This document shows, one piece after another, positions 1 to 8,933 of a DNA stretch of 64,000 bases. The stretch is taken from NCBI RefSeq assembly GCF_033095785.1, contig NZ_CP137134.1:1116001-1180000 (forward strand), written 5' to 3'. Position numbers and translations under genes: made by a program. Under the pieces are notes generated by a model. It was not told the DNA's origin and did no database searches. It was given only the letters and a program-made list of their open reading frames with translations. Source of the stretch: Nitrosospira sp. Is2. GTDB taxonomy: Bacteria; Pseudomonadota; Gammaproteobacteria; Burkholderiales; Nitrosomonadaceae. The stretch's first letter is position 1. Every line of letters begins with the position of its first letter.

Positions 1-3
1 CAC

Positions 4-33
4 AAAAAGCCGCCCTTTTCTGGCGGCTTTTTT
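4..33 (+). terminator. Rho-independent terminator of the gene upstream of the window
   Basis: Stem GCCGCC (9-14) pairs with GGCGGC (22-27) around a 7-nt loop. It is extended by an A-run on the left and a T-run on the right. The T-run follows on the plus strand, so it should end a plus-strand gene lying before position 1, and the A/T symmetry could also make it work in reverse. In related betaproteobacteria rpsI often lies here, but that gene is not in the window. Confidence 0.8.
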
Positions 34-74
34 ATTTGTTACTTTATAATCGTCCCGGAGGATAGGGGAACGCT

Positions 75-1103
75 ATGCTTAACGTAGGAATTGTAGGGGG
101 AACAGGTTACACCGGTGTAGAACTGCTGCGCATTTTGGCCGACCACCCTGGGGTGAGCATGCGGGTGATAACGTCGCGCAAGGAAGCAGGTATGGGCGTA
201 GCGGAATTATTTCCCAGCTTGCGAGGACGAGTGTCGCTAAAATTTAGTGATCCTGCAGAAGCTGACCTGGACAAATGCGACGTGGTATTTTTCGCAACCC
301 CAAACGGTATTGCCATGAACCAGGCACGGCCGTTACTGGACGCGGGCGTACGGATAATCGATCTGTCTGCCGATTTTCGCATCAAGGATATAGCTGAATG
401 GGAAAAGTGGTATGGCATGTCACACGCTTGCCCCGATCTGGTAGCCGAGGCCATCTATGGGCTGCCTGAAATCAATCGCGACAAAATCAGAGCCGCGACA
501 CTCATAGCCAATCCGGGCTGCTATCCCACAGCGGTGCAACTGGGCTTCCTGCCACTGGTTGAAGCGGGTATCGTTGACCTGGACAATCTGGTGGCAGACG
601 CGAAATCCGGCGTATCCGGCGCTGGGCGCACCGCCGCGGTGCATACGCTGTATGCGGAGGCCGCCGATAATTTCAAGGCTTATGGTGTTCCAGGACATCG
701 ACATTTGCCGGAAATCAGACAAGGTCTGTCGAATATGGCAGAGCGACCCGTTGGGTTGACGTTCGTGCCCCATCTCACGCCTATGGTCCGCGGCATTCAC
801 GCTACGCTCTATGCCCGACTAACCTCGCATACCGATCTACAGGCTTTATATGAAAAGCGCTACGCCGATGAGCCCTTTGTTGATGTGCTTCCTCCCGGCG
901 CCCATCCGGAGACGCGCTCGGTACGTGGCTCTAATCTCTGCCGCATCGCTGTCCATCGTCCGCAGGGAGGCAACACCGCGGTAATACTGTCGGTAACGGA
1001 TAATCTGGTCAAGGGCGCAGCAGGGCAAGCGGTGCAGAACATGAACCTGATGTTCGGCTTGTCTGAAACGCTGGCGATCAGCCATGCTCCACTGCTGCCC
1101 TGA
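75..1103 (+). CDS. argC: N-acetyl-gamma-glutamyl-phosphate reductase
   Basis: Third step of arginine biosynthesis: NADPH-dependent reduction of N-acetyl-glutamyl-5-phosphate to the semialdehyde, in the cytoplasm. The 342 residues match the usual length of the short ArgC class. The N-terminus carries the Rossmann motif GIVGGTGYTG (residues 5-14), and the catalytic cysteine is in NPGCYPT (C149). The ATG at 75 follows GGAGG and AGGGGA purine tracts. A TATAAT lies at 45-50, just after the upstream terminator, and could be its -10 box, but no good -35 is seen. The next gene starts 256 bases later, so argC may be transcribed alone. Confidence 0.97.
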   Translation: MLNVGIVGGTGYTGVELLRILADHPGVSMRVITSRKEAGMGVAELFPSLRGRVSLKFSDPAEADLDKCDVVFFATPNGIAMNQARPLLDAGVRIIDLSADFRIKDIAEWEKWYGMSHACPDLVAEAIYGLPEINRDKIRAATLIANPGCYPTAVQLGFLPLVEAGIVDLDNLVADAKSGVSGAGRTAAVHTLYAEAADNFKAYGVPGHRHLPEIRQGLSNMAERPVGLTFVPHLTPMVRGIHATLYARLTSHTDLQALYEKRYADEPFVDVLPPGAHPETRSVRGSNLCRIAVHRPQGGNTAVILSVTDNLVKGAAGQAVQNMNLMFGLSETLAISHAPLLP

Positions 1104-1359
1104 GCAGCCTGTCCCTTTTCCGGGGTGCGACGGCGCGGGACGCGAGTCAATGTCCAAGTTAATAGGACTGTAGCCCCGAAAGAGTCCAACGCCCACCAGC
1201 GATCAAGTTGCAGTAAAATTGGAGGCGCATGGGGCAGCCTAAGCACTAAGCACTTGTTCAGCCTGAATCAGGTGTCAGGTAGACACGTGGCGCGCCTGCT
1301 CGCGATTTCCAGCTTGGCCGGCAATAGGCTCCACCGAGGATTTTTCAGGATGTTGGGGC
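1104..1359. other. Non-coding gap between argC and the DUF6776-like gene
   Basis: 256 bases with no convincing gene, RNA or terminator hairpin. Short reading frames here lack a ribosome site and resemble nothing I know. It probably holds the promoter of the downstream membrane protein/bactofilin pair, but I could not pick -35/-10 boxes with confidence. Confidence 0.5.
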
Positions 1360-2100
1360 ATGATCAAATCGCTTAAAAAAAAGTACGGCATATCGGCGCC
1401 GAGGGTCGCAATACGTCCGCAGACGCCGGCCTATATCCGTTGGGTCGTTATCACGATTCTCGCCGTGCTGGCAGTGGGGCTATCCTTAGGTATGTATGAA
1501 GCGGGGCGCAGGTTTGCCGGCTTTGACAAGAACGAAACGGGTCATGACCTAAACCGTTTGTCGGAATTGAACGGCCGTCTGGAGCGGGATAACGAAGAAC
1601 TCCGCATGAAGGTGGCGGGCCTTGACCGGCAACTGCAAATGGACCTGGTCGCTCGGGAAGATATCGCAAAACAGGTCAAGACGCTCGAAAACGAAAATAT
1701 CCGCCTGAAAGAGGACCTGGCGTTTTTTCAGAACCTGGGTTCAGCCGGTGGAAAATCAGAGCAGAAGGTTTCGATTGGACGGCTGAAGCTGGAACGGGGC
1801 AAACTGCCCGGAGAATACCGTTATAGCCTGTTGCTGGTCCAAAACGGACCGCGCGCAAAGGATTTCCACGGAAGTCTGGAATTCGCGGTACATTTCCAGC
1901 AAAATGGGGAAAAGATGATGATCCCGATCGGCAGCGATAGTTCGTCACAAATGCTGGACATCAACTTCAGATTTTACCAAAGAATAGACAACACCTTTCA
2001 TTTGCCCCCGGACGCCATCGTGGATAGTATGCAGGTAAAGGTGTATGAAAAAGGCGTGGCACAGACGAGACTGATGCAGACGGTAAACTTGTCACTATAG
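1360..2100 (+). CDS. Membrane-anchored coiled-coil protein (DUF6776-like)
   Basis: 246 residues. A basic cytoplasmic N-terminus (1-26) is followed by one transmembrane helix (about 27-48), a heptad-rich coiled coil (about 60-125, with LSELNGRLERDNEEL-like repeats), and a periplasmic beta-rich C-terminal domain. The architecture matches the uncharacterised DUF6776 family of betaproteobacteria. It ends 10 bases before the bactofilin gene, and the two almost certainly form an operon, which suggests a role as membrane partner of the bactofilin scaffold. That role is inference. The ATG at 1360 has AGGA about 10 bases upstream. Confidence 0.75.
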   Translation: MIKSLKKKYGISAPRVAIRPQTPAYIRWVVITILAVLAVGLSLGMYEAGRRFAGFDKNETGHDLNRLSELNGRLERDNEELRMKVAGLDRQLQMDLVAREDIAKQVKTLENENIRLKEDLAFFQNLGSAGGKSEQKVSIGRLKLERGKLPGEYRYSLLLVQNGPRAKDFHGSLEFAVHFQQNGEKMMIPIGSDSSSQMLDINFRFYQRIDNTFHLPPDAIVDSMQVKVYEKGVAQTRLMQTVNLSL

Positions 2101-2110
2101 AGGAGGCAGA

Positions 2111-2527
2111 ATGTTCGGAAATGGAAAAACCGAGAAACCGCAAAGTCAGATTGATTCGCTGATTGGGGTAGGAACCCACATCGACGGCAACGTCAACTTC
2201 AGCGGAGGCTTACGGGTGGATGGTCGCGTTACGGGGAATATCGTCGCGCTCGGCGACAAGCCCAGCACGCTCGTGCTAAGCGACCAGGCAGTCATAGAGG
2301 GGAAAATTATTGTCTCGCATGCCGTTATCAACGGAACGGTAACCGGCGCAATCCATGCAAGCGAATACATGGAACTACAGCCGAAAGCCAAGGTCTCTGG
2401 AGATGTGCATTACAAGGCCATGGAAATACAGCTTGGCGCATCGGTGGATGGGATGCTTCATCATCTGGATAATATCCAAGTCGACAATAAAGTCGTACCA
2501 TTGATCCCCGCGAGCCAAAGCGAGTGA
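2111..2527 (+). CDS. Bactofilin (polymer-forming cytoskeletal protein)
   Basis: 138 residues, almost entirely one bactofilin (DUF583) beta-helix. The repeated glycine/valine turns (GGLRVDGRVTGNI, VIEGKIIVSHAVINGTVTG, KVSGDVHYKAMEIQLGA) are typical. Bactofilins self-assemble without nucleotide into filaments at the inner membrane and often localise wall hydrolases. An AGAGGAGGC tract precedes the ATG. It sits 10 bases after the membrane/coiled-coil gene and 49 bases before erpA. The peptidoglycan enzymes (M23 peptidase, AnmK) on the opposite strand just beyond erpA fit a wall-shape context. Confidence 0.9.
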   Translation: MFGNGKTEKPQSQIDSLIGVGTHIDGNVNFSGGLRVDGRVTGNIVALGDKPSTLVLSDQAVIEGKIIVSHAVINGTVTGAIHASEYMELQPKAKVSGDVHYKAMEIQLGASVDGMLHHLDNIQVDNKVVPLIPASQSE

Positions 2528-2576
2528 CCTGTGCGCACACAAGTGAATAGTTGTCCCCCCTTTAACTCGACAAAAG

Positions 2577-2951
2577 ATGTATATGAACGCACCAACCAAC
2601 TCCAGCCTGGTTGCAGAAATGCAAGCTCCACTTATTTTTACTGATAATGCGGCAACCAAAGTCCGGCAATTGATCGAGGAAGAAGGAAACAATGATCTCA
2701 AGCTGCGAGTGTTTGTCGCCGGCGGGGGATGCTCCGGTTTTAAGTACGGCTTTACCTTTGACGAGTTAATCAGCGAAGATGATACGGTAACGGAGAAGAA
2801 TGGCGTGAAACTACTCATCGATGCGATGAGTTTTCAGTACTTGGCCGGGGCCGAAATCGACTACCAGGAAAATGCCGAGGGGGCGCAATTTGTTATCAAG
2901 AACCCCGGAGCGTCCAGTACCTGTGGTTGTGGATCTTCTTTTTCAGTGTAG
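2577..2951 (+). CDS. erpA: Iron-sulfur cluster insertion protein ErpA
   Basis: A-type carrier that transfers Fe-S clusters to apoproteins. 124 residues with the three conserved cysteines: C52 in GGGCSGFKYGF, and C116 and C118 in the terminal CGCG. The 20-residue N-terminal extension before the HesB-like core is usual for betaproteobacterial ErpA. An ATG at 2583 is an alternative start two codons in. It converges on anmK, with 79 bases between the two stop codons and no obvious terminator. Confidence 0.96.
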   Translation: MYMNAPTNSSLVAEMQAPLIFTDNAATKVRQLIEEEGNNDLKLRVFVAGGGCSGFKYGFTFDELISEDDTVTEKNGVKLLIDAMSFQYLAGAEIDYQENAEGAQFVIKNPGASSTCGCGSSFSV

Positions 2952-3030
2952 CCGATTATCAGTTCGCGTTTTTTACATAGCAAAACTGACAAAGTCGTCT
3001 TTGGCTGACCAGGTTTTAATTGGAGCAAAG

Positions 3031-4131
3031 TTAATTAGGGTAAATCGCCCCGAGAACTCTGGGACCGCTTGCGCCGGTTACAGAGGGAAGATTACCGGGC
3101 TCACCATTCATAGTCTGTTTTGCCAACCAGGCAAACGCAAATGCTTCCAGCCAGTCGGCATCAACGCCGATACTGTCGGTCAATTCCACCTTTTTACCGG
3201 TCATGGCTGCTCGAATCCGGTCAACCAACGCTCCGTTACGCGCGCCGCCACCGCATAGATAAACTTCCGCCACGTCACGGAAATGAGCTGAGACCGATTC
3301 TGCAATTCCCCTAACGGTCAACTGCAGAAGGGTCGCTGCAACATCAGCTGGTTGCTCATCTCCGGACAAACAATCCTCCAGCCAAACTAGATTGAATATT
3401 TCCCTTCCAGCGCTCTTTGGGGGAGCAAGAGAGAAAAAAGGCAGGGTCAGAAGTTTGTCCAGCAGGGCCGGTATGACTCTGCCTGATGCTGCCCATGCTC
3501 CGTTGTTGTCATATATGCTGCCGATATTACGCAAGCACCACGCGTCCATCATGATGTTGCCGGGTCCGCAATCAAATCCGGTAACCTCGCCATCGGGCGG
3601 GAGGTCGGTTATATTGGAAATACCGCCGATATTGACGATAACGCGGTGAATTTCGGGGTGGCTGAACAGTATTTTATGAAACGCCGGGACCAGCGGCGCG
3701 CCCTGCCCACCCGCCGCAATATCGCGGCTCCTGAGGTCCGCCACCACAGCGATGCCCGTGAGCTCAACCAGTAGTGCGGGATTGTATAATTGTATGGTAT
3801 AGCCGTTCCCTGGTTGGGGACAGTGCCGGACCGTCTGGCCGTGGCATCCAATCGCCGCCACCTCGGCTGCCTTTACGCTGCTTTCAGCAAGTAATGCCGC
3901 TACTGCGTGGGCATAATGATGGGCGAGCTCATTGCCCATCAAGGAGGCGCGATGCAATTCATCGTGGCCCGGCAGATGCAACCCCAGCAACCGGTTGCGG
4001 AGATCTGAATCGTATGGCCGGTAACAGGTATGCAGCAACGAAGGGGGTGAAGAGCCGAAATCCGCAAGCACTGCATCGATCCCGTCGAGGCTCGTGCCCG
4101 ACATGATCCCGATATAGTAAGCGGTTTTCAA
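3031..4131 (-). CDS. anmK: Anhydro-N-acetylmuramic acid kinase
   Basis: Phosphorylates and opens 1,6-anhydro-MurNAc to MurNAc-6-phosphate during peptidoglycan recycling. 366 residues, the normal length. The N-terminal IMSGTSLDGIDAV (9-21) is the family signature for the ATP/sugar-kinase fold, and VNIGGISNIT and FDCGPGN are further conserved blocks. The start appears to be TTG at 4131. It lies 35 bases after the M23 peptidase gene on the same strand, so the two are probably one wall-turnover operon. Confidence 0.96.
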   Translation of the reverse strand: MKTAYYIGIMSGTSLDGIDAVLADFGSSPPSLLHTCYRPYDSDLRNRLLGLHLPGHDELHRASLMGNELAHHYAHAVAALLAESSVKAAEVAAIGCHGQTVRHCPQPGNGYTIQLYNPALLVELTGIAVVADLRSRDIAAGGQGAPLVPAFHKILFSHPEIHRVIVNIGGISNITDLPPDGEVTGFDCGPGNIMMDAWCLRNIGSIYDNNGAWAASGRVIPALLDKLLTLPFFSLAPPKSAGREIFNLVWLEDCLSGDEQPADVAATLLQLTVRGIAESVSAHFRDVAEVYLCGGGARNGALVDRIRAAMTGKKVELTDSIGVDADWLEAFAFAWLAKQTMNGEPGNLPSVTGASGPRVLGAIYPN

Positions 4132-4166
4132 ATTCTTCCGCCTAATGCCCGTTTTGCGCCAGGCGC

Positions 4167-5495
4167 CTAGTCGAGGAATGCGAGGCTGGTTCCACGAAGC
4201 ATATCCAGCCGGGCCATCGACGATTTGGTATATTCGTAAAATGACGGCAGATGCTTGGGCGAAACCGGGTTCGCGGCAGGCATTGCCACCTTTGTGGGGT
4301 CCCGCTGTACACCATTGAAGCGAAATTCATAGTGCAGATGCGGACCGGTTGCCATTCCAGTCGCACCGACCTGGCCGATTACTTCACCTTGACTGACACG
4401 CTCCCCCTTGCGCAAACCCTTGGCAAAAGCCGACAAGTGCCCGTAAACGGTCGAGTACCCACCATTATGCTGCAAGATCACGACGTTACCGTAACCGCCC
4501 TGCCAGCCAGAGAACGCCACGGTCCCATCGGCCGCCGCCTTCACGCGAGCGCCGGTCGGCGCCGCGTAGTCAATACCATTATGCGCGCGCCATGTCTTGA
4601 GAATAGGATGAAAACGCGCGCTTGAAAAACCCGAACTGATGCGTGAGAACTCCAGCGGCGAGCGCAGGAATGCTTTTCGGAGATTCTTGCCGTCCGGCGT
4701 GAAATAGCCGCTTTCCCCGTTTTCAGGCGCGAAATAAAGTGCCCGATGAGGGGTTCCCTGGTTGATGAACTCTACCGCCAGGACTCGTCCGGGCCTCGCG
4801 GGCTCGCCATTGCCATATAGCGAATCGTATACCACGGTAAAACGGTCGCCCTTGCGCAAATCCCGATGAAAATCAATCTCGGATGCAAGAATATCAACAA
4901 TCTGGGTGGCAACGCTGTCCGGCACGCCCGCGCTATCAATTGCCGCAAACAGCGAACTATTTATTACGCCGGATTTCATCTGGATGTGCGTCTCCAGCTT
5001 TGCCGGTTGTTCGCTTATCCGGAAGGCATCCCCACTTTTCTCCATCACCAGCTGCTCGCTGCCGCCCGGGAAATAGCGCAACAAAAGCAACTCGCCCGCA
5101 GCGGTACTCTGAACGTGGATGGTCTTGCCGGAGATGAGCTGATGCATGGGCTTGACGTCTCTTACGTCTCGCAAGAAACTGGCTGCGTCATGATTGTTGA
5201 CGCCGAGACGGGACAGCAAGGTCGCGATAGTATCGCCGCGCTCGATTCGTTCCTGCCGCCAGAATGTCATATCCAGATCAGACGCAGGATGAACTTCGGG
5301 AAGTTCGAGGCGCAGGACGACCTGCTCCACGGGAAGTTCTTCGAATGACGTGTCCGGCGCTATCCCGAACGCTGCCACCATGCCAAACAAAGGAATACTC
5401 GATAACAGAATCAGCCAGCGCAATCTTCTTTTTGTCAAAGTCAACTGCTTTTCCGGCAAAACCCTGAATTTGTGAACCAGCATATTCTCCCTCAT
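4167..5495 (-). CDS. M23 family murein endopeptidase with LysM/OapA-like region
   Basis: 442 residues. A basic N-terminus is followed by a membrane anchor (about 25-45), an OapA/LysM-like peptidoglycan-binding stretch (about 80-130) and a C-terminal M23 lysostaphin-type zinc peptidase domain (about 285-400). Zinc ligands are visible: H305 and D309 in HNGIDY, and H386 and H388 in GPHLHYEF. It resembles the MepM/YebA class that cuts D-Ala-mDAP crosslinks to allow wall growth. In many betaproteobacteria this gene is divergent from tyrS. Here the neighbour is a histidine kinase instead, and tyrS is at the far end of the window. Confidence 0.92.
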   Translation of the reverse strand: MRENMLVHKFRVLPEKQLTLTKRRLRWLILLSSIPLFGMVAAFGIAPDTSFEELPVEQVVLRLELPEVHPASDLDMTFWRQERIERGDTIATLLSRLGVNNHDAASFLRDVRDVKPMHQLISGKTIHVQSTAAGELLLLRYFPGGSEQLVMEKSGDAFRISEQPAKLETHIQMKSGVINSSLFAAIDSAGVPDSVATQIVDILASEIDFHRDLRKGDRFTVVYDSLYGNGEPARPGRVLAVEFINQGTPHRALYFAPENGESGYFTPDGKNLRKAFLRSPLEFSRISSGFSSARFHPILKTWRAHNGIDYAAPTGARVKAAADGTVAFSGWQGGYGNVVILQHNGGYSTVYGHLSAFAKGLRKGERVSQGEVIGQVGATGMATGPHLHYEFRFNGVQRDPTKVAMPAANPVSPKHLPSFYEYTKSSMARLDMLRGTSLAFLD

Positions 5496-5894
5496 GCTTT
5501 AGTCCTAAATTTTAGCACAATAGATGCCACGCGTGAGGATAGTTGACATGCTAAAGGGGGTAAGACAGGCGGGTATGGATAGCGGCTTGCTGCGGGCCCC
5601 ACCATACAGGGAACGCGCGAGGCGTAACAGATTTGGGTGCGTTTACCCTCCGAACAGGAGCTGCTTAACCGCGTTGTTCACGTCCCCTGTACAGGGGCAG
5701 CTATCGTATAATGACATCCCCCTGCTTGCTAAAACATATCTTGAGGAACTCGCGGTACCCCAACAGCAGACTTTGGGAAAAAGTGGCTTTTCAAAGTGCG
5801 GTTCGCCTACTTCAACTTGCGACACCCATGTGGGCTTGGCGTAATTTTGACTGCTTTTCATGCTCACCTCCTCTATCTTGGGAACAGTTCGTTC
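5496..5894. other. Divergent intergenic region between M23 peptidase and histidine kinase
   Basis: About 400 bases containing promoters for both directions. A plus-strand frame at 5524-5844 has no ribosome site, no family resemblance and overlaps the kinase's long alternative start, so I do not call it. The notable elements are a perfect palindrome and a TATAAT, listed separately. Confidence 0.5.
5684..5712 (+). promoter_or_regulatory. Palindromic operator overlapping a putative promoter
   Basis: A perfect 14-bp palindrome CCCCTGTACAGGGG (5684-5697) is followed nine bases later by TATAAT (5707-5712). The palindrome covers the place where the -35 box should be, and no consensus -35 is visible. 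This is the usual geometry of a site bound by a dimeric regulator. The likely target is the histidine kinase gene starting at 5895. The regulator is unknown. Confidence 0.5.
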
Positions 5895-7067
5895 ATGTCC
5901 ACAGAAGATCTGACGCTTGATTTACTTGCGCATCATCCTTTTCCCCAACTCGCGGCCGCATTACGCGCACGCGCGGATTTCATCATCCCCGAGTGGGAAA
6001 TTGCTGTGCGTCGCACGCTTCCTGCCGCGGATGAGCTAACTCTGCAACAGCTTCGGAATTCGCTGCCCTCAATCCTGAAAGAGATCGCCGCCGCGCTGGC
6101 CTCGGGCAAACCCCACGCTACCCGTGAATTGATCGAGGGCAGCAAAAGTCACGGGGTGACTCGGTTCCATGAACACTACAACATCCGGGAGTTAGTTGTC
6201 GAATATCGGCTGCTCCGCAGAATAGTCATCGAACAAATTTCAGAGGCACTTGGAGATGGCTTGGATGCACGCAGTAACGTTGCCTTGAATATGGCCATTG
6301 ACACCGCCCTTCAAGTAGGCGTTGTCGCATTCACGGATCATCTTCGGCAGCGGATTAGGGCCTCTACCGATACGCAGTCAAAATACCTCTCCTTCCTGTC
6401 GCATGATCTGCGCAATCACCTCAACCACGCCATGCTTCATTTGCAGCTTCTCGCTGCACGACTGTCTCAAGCTCCAGAATATGCGAAGAGCGTAGAGGAT
6501 ATCGAGTCGATCAAGCGAGCCATCCTGCAGACGACGTCCGGTATGGACCAGTTGCTACAGGCAGAGCAATTGCGGCAGGATTGTGCCCCGATTAATCTTC
6601 AGCTCGTGGATCTCAAGCTTCTATTGTCAGAAGTGGCCAAACAGTCGCGGCATGACGCGCAAGCCAAAGGTTTGAGATTGGATGTCGACGTGCCCGAGGG
6701 CGCCGAGACAATGAGCGACGAGGGTTTATTGACGCTTGTATTACAGAATCTTCTGGGGAACGCCGTAAAATACAGCTCCAGCGGCATGATAAGAATCGCG
6801 GCCCGGAATAAGTCGAAAGGCAACGACACTGGCTGGATACTCAGTGTTAGCGATCACGGGCCAGGCATCGCGCCGGAAAACCTGAACAATCTATTCGATG
6901 CCTTTAAGCGCGGTGAAACCTACGGTAAACCAGGCGTCGGCCTGGGATTGACCATTGCTGCGCAAGCCGCCCGCCTGCTCGGTGGCGAGTTGGAGGTCGA
7001 GTCGAAGATCAATGCGGGTTCAACCTTTCGACTGGTGCTGCCGAGCTACGCCCCTTCTTCTGTCTGA
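5895..7067 (+). CDS. Orphan sensor histidine kinase with RsbRD-like N-terminal domain
   Basis: 390 residues from the ATG at 5895. An in-frame start at 5796 would add 33 residues with no conservation I recognise. The N-terminal 130 or so residues resemble the RsbRD_N domain of stress-sensing proteins (LRARADFIIPEWEIAVR, then an HEHYNIRELVVEYRLLR-type helix pair). Then come HisKA with the phospho-acceptor H170 in SFLSHDLRNHLNH, and HATPase_c with N box NLLGNAVKYS, G1 DHGPGIAP and G2 GVGLGLTIA. There are no transmembrane helices, so it is a soluble sensor. No response regulator lies beside it, so its partner must be encoded elsewhere. Confidence 0.88.
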   Translation: MSTEDLTLDLLAHHPFPQLAAALRARADFIIPEWEIAVRRTLPAADELTLQQLRNSLPSILKEIAAALASGKPHATRELIEGSKSHGVTRFHEHYNIRELVVEYRLLRRIVIEQISEALGDGLDARSNVALNMAIDTALQVGVVAFTDHLRQRIRASTDTQSKYLSFLSHDLRNHLNHAMLHLQLLAARLSQAPEYAKSVEDIESIKRAILQTTSGMDQLLQAEQLRQDCAPINLQLVDLKLLLSEVAKQSRHDAQAKGLRLDVDVPEGAETMSDEGLLTLVLQNLLGNAVKYSSSGMIRIAARNKSKGNDTGWILSVSDHGPGIAPENLNNLFDAFKRGETYGKPGVGLGLTIAAQAARLLGGELEVESKINAGSTFRLVLPSYAPSSV

Positions 7068-7274
7068 ACCTGTTTTAATCCTTTCGGTTTGTTGACCCGC
7101 CGTCAGTCCGATGGCCGATGGTATTGATACGCTCTTGTTCATACTTGTACTCTATTTTGCAAAAAGACGACGCACCCAGCGGGGCCGATATTCTTCCAGG
7201 GGCCATGGCAGCCGGCAGTGCGCTTGAGACCATGTTTTCGAGCCGTTCCCGGCGCCGACGCAGGGTGAAGCGGC

Positions 7275-8774
7275 GTGAATAAAATCCGCGTGCAACTCGT
7301 TCTCACGCTCATGCTCGGCGCACTGACTGTGCTCGGATTTGCGCCTTTTTACCTTTTTCCGATTCCGCTTGTCACGCTGGCACTACTGTGCCATTTGTGG
7401 CGCCGTAGCGCGACACCGTTTCACTCGGCTCTACTCGGCTTTTCCTTCGGCATGGGAATGTTCAGCGCGGGTGTAACATGGATTTACGTCAGTTTGCATG
7501 ACTTTGGCGCAATGCCTGCGCCGGCCGCCGTGCTCGCCCTGTTGTTTCTGTGTGCCTATCTAGCATTGTTCCCCGCCCTTACAGGTTGGACGCTAAAGCA
7601 GTTGCGGATCGCTTCTCCTATGATCTGGGCGTTGGCGGCAGGCGCCTTATGGGCTCTATCCGACTGGTTGCGAAGCGTGCTATTCACCGGCTTTCCATGG
7701 CTGACGTTGGGCTACTCGCAAGTACCGCAGAGCCCACTGGCGGGTTTCGTCCCGGTAGTAGGCGCCTATGGAATCTCGCTCGTACTCGTTTGTAGCGCCG
7801 CGCTCCTGGGGTTGCTTTTCGAAAGCAAATTTCGCGGGCCACGCTACTTATTGCCCCTGCTGGCGATCTGGCTTGCCGGTTTCGGTTTGCGCCAAGTCCA
7901 CTGGACTGAGCCCCAGGGCAAACCGGTAACGGTCAGCCTGTTGCAAGGCAATATTTCCCAGGATATGAAATGGCGCGCCGATCAGATCGTCACTTCGATG
8001 GATACTTATGCCCGGCTTGCAGAAGAGAGCAGGAGCCGCCTGATCATTACGCCGGAAATTTCGGTACCCCTGTTTCGTGATGAAGTGCCACCCGCTTACC
8101 TGGCGCAACTTGCCAACTATGCGAGACAGAACGACGGCGATATTCTCGTTGGTATGGTTGAAGCGCCGGGCGGAGGCAGCGAGTACTACAATTCCATGTT
8201 CAGCTTCGGTATCTCCCCGGATCAGAGCTATCGCAAGCACCACCTGGTTCCGTTCGGTGAATTCATCCCGCTGAAGGCCGTGTTTGGATGGGTCATCAAT
8301 GTGCTCAAAATCCCCTTGTCGGACTTTTCGCGCGGCGGACTCGACCAGCAGCCCATGAACATCGCGGGACAGCGCGTAGCCGTGAATATCTGCTATGAAG
8401 ACGTGTTCGGCGAGGAAATCATCACACAGCTACCGCAAGCCACCCTGCTGGCCAACGTCAGCAATGACGCCTGGTTTGGCCGATCCATCGGGCCGCGGCA
8501 GCACTTGCAGATATCCCAAATGCGCGCGCTGGAAACCGGCCGCTACATGCTGCGCGCCACCAATACGGGCGTAACAGCCATCATCGATGAACGCGGCGTC
8601 GTGCTGCAACAGGTGGAAGTCTTTACCGCGACCGCGCTACATGGGATGGCGCAGGGATTTACCGGCGCAACCCCTTATGTCCGCTTTGGCAACAGTCTGG
8701 TCTTGGGGCTGGCCGGGATAATATTGTTCGTTGCATTGCTGCCAACGTCCCGCGGCATGCGCAAAAACCTGTAA
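7275..8774 (+). CDS. lnt: Apolipoprotein N-acyltransferase
   Basis: Final step of lipoprotein maturation: N-acylation of the diacylglyceryl-cysteine at the periplasmic face of the inner membrane. 499 residues, with about six N-terminal membrane helices (to about 205) followed by a nitrilase-fold domain. The catalytic triad is visible as E261 (ITPEIS), K321 (YRKHHLVPFGE) and C373 (NICYEDVFGE), and a last helix lies near 470-490. The start is GTG at 7275, preceded by GCAGGG. The Mg/Co-efflux gene corC that often precedes lnt is absent. The glycyl-tRNA synthetase genes follow. Confidence 0.96.
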   Translation: MNKIRVQLVLTLMLGALTVLGFAPFYLFPIPLVTLALLCHLWRRSATPFHSALLGFSFGMGMFSAGVTWIYVSLHDFGAMPAPAAVLALLFLCAYLALFPALTGWTLKQLRIASPMIWALAAGALWALSDWLRSVLFTGFPWLTLGYSQVPQSPLAGFVPVVGAYGISLVLVCSAALLGLLFESKFRGPRYLLPLLAIWLAGFGLRQVHWTEPQGKPVTVSLLQGNISQDMKWRADQIVTSMDTYARLAEESRSRLIITPEISVPLFRDEVPPAYLAQLANYARQNDGDILVGMVEAPGGGSEYYNSMFSFGISPDQSYRKHHLVPFGEFIPLKAVFGWVINVLKIPLSDFSRGGLDQQPMNIAGQRVAVNICYEDVFGEEIITQLPQATLLANVSNDAWFGRSIGPRQHLQISQMRALETGRYMLRATNTGVTAIIDERGVVLQQVEVFTATALHGMAQGFTGATPYVRFGNSLVLGLAGIILFVALLPTSRGMRKNL

Positions 8775-8933
8775 AATTCGCTATTGCTATCGTTGCAAAG
8801 TATGGTTCCAGCGCAAGCTGAGCAAAACCGCTGGTTTCTTACCGGTAAACGCACCGCTAATTGCATCCTGTTTCCGGCAATGGGCGGACTTTCATCGCCT
8901 CGCCTAAACCAATATAAAAAATATCAAGGCTTG

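Noticed and set aside
5524..5844. 106-codon plus-strand frame before the histidine kinase
   Set aside because: No ribosome site, no family resemblance, and it runs through the palindrome and -10 box of the kinase promoter.
7118..7282. Plus-strand frame of about 54 codons ending in an arginine-rich stretch before lnt
   Set aside because: The start has no ribosome site and the arginine run arises from a GC-rich spacer, so it is likely chance.
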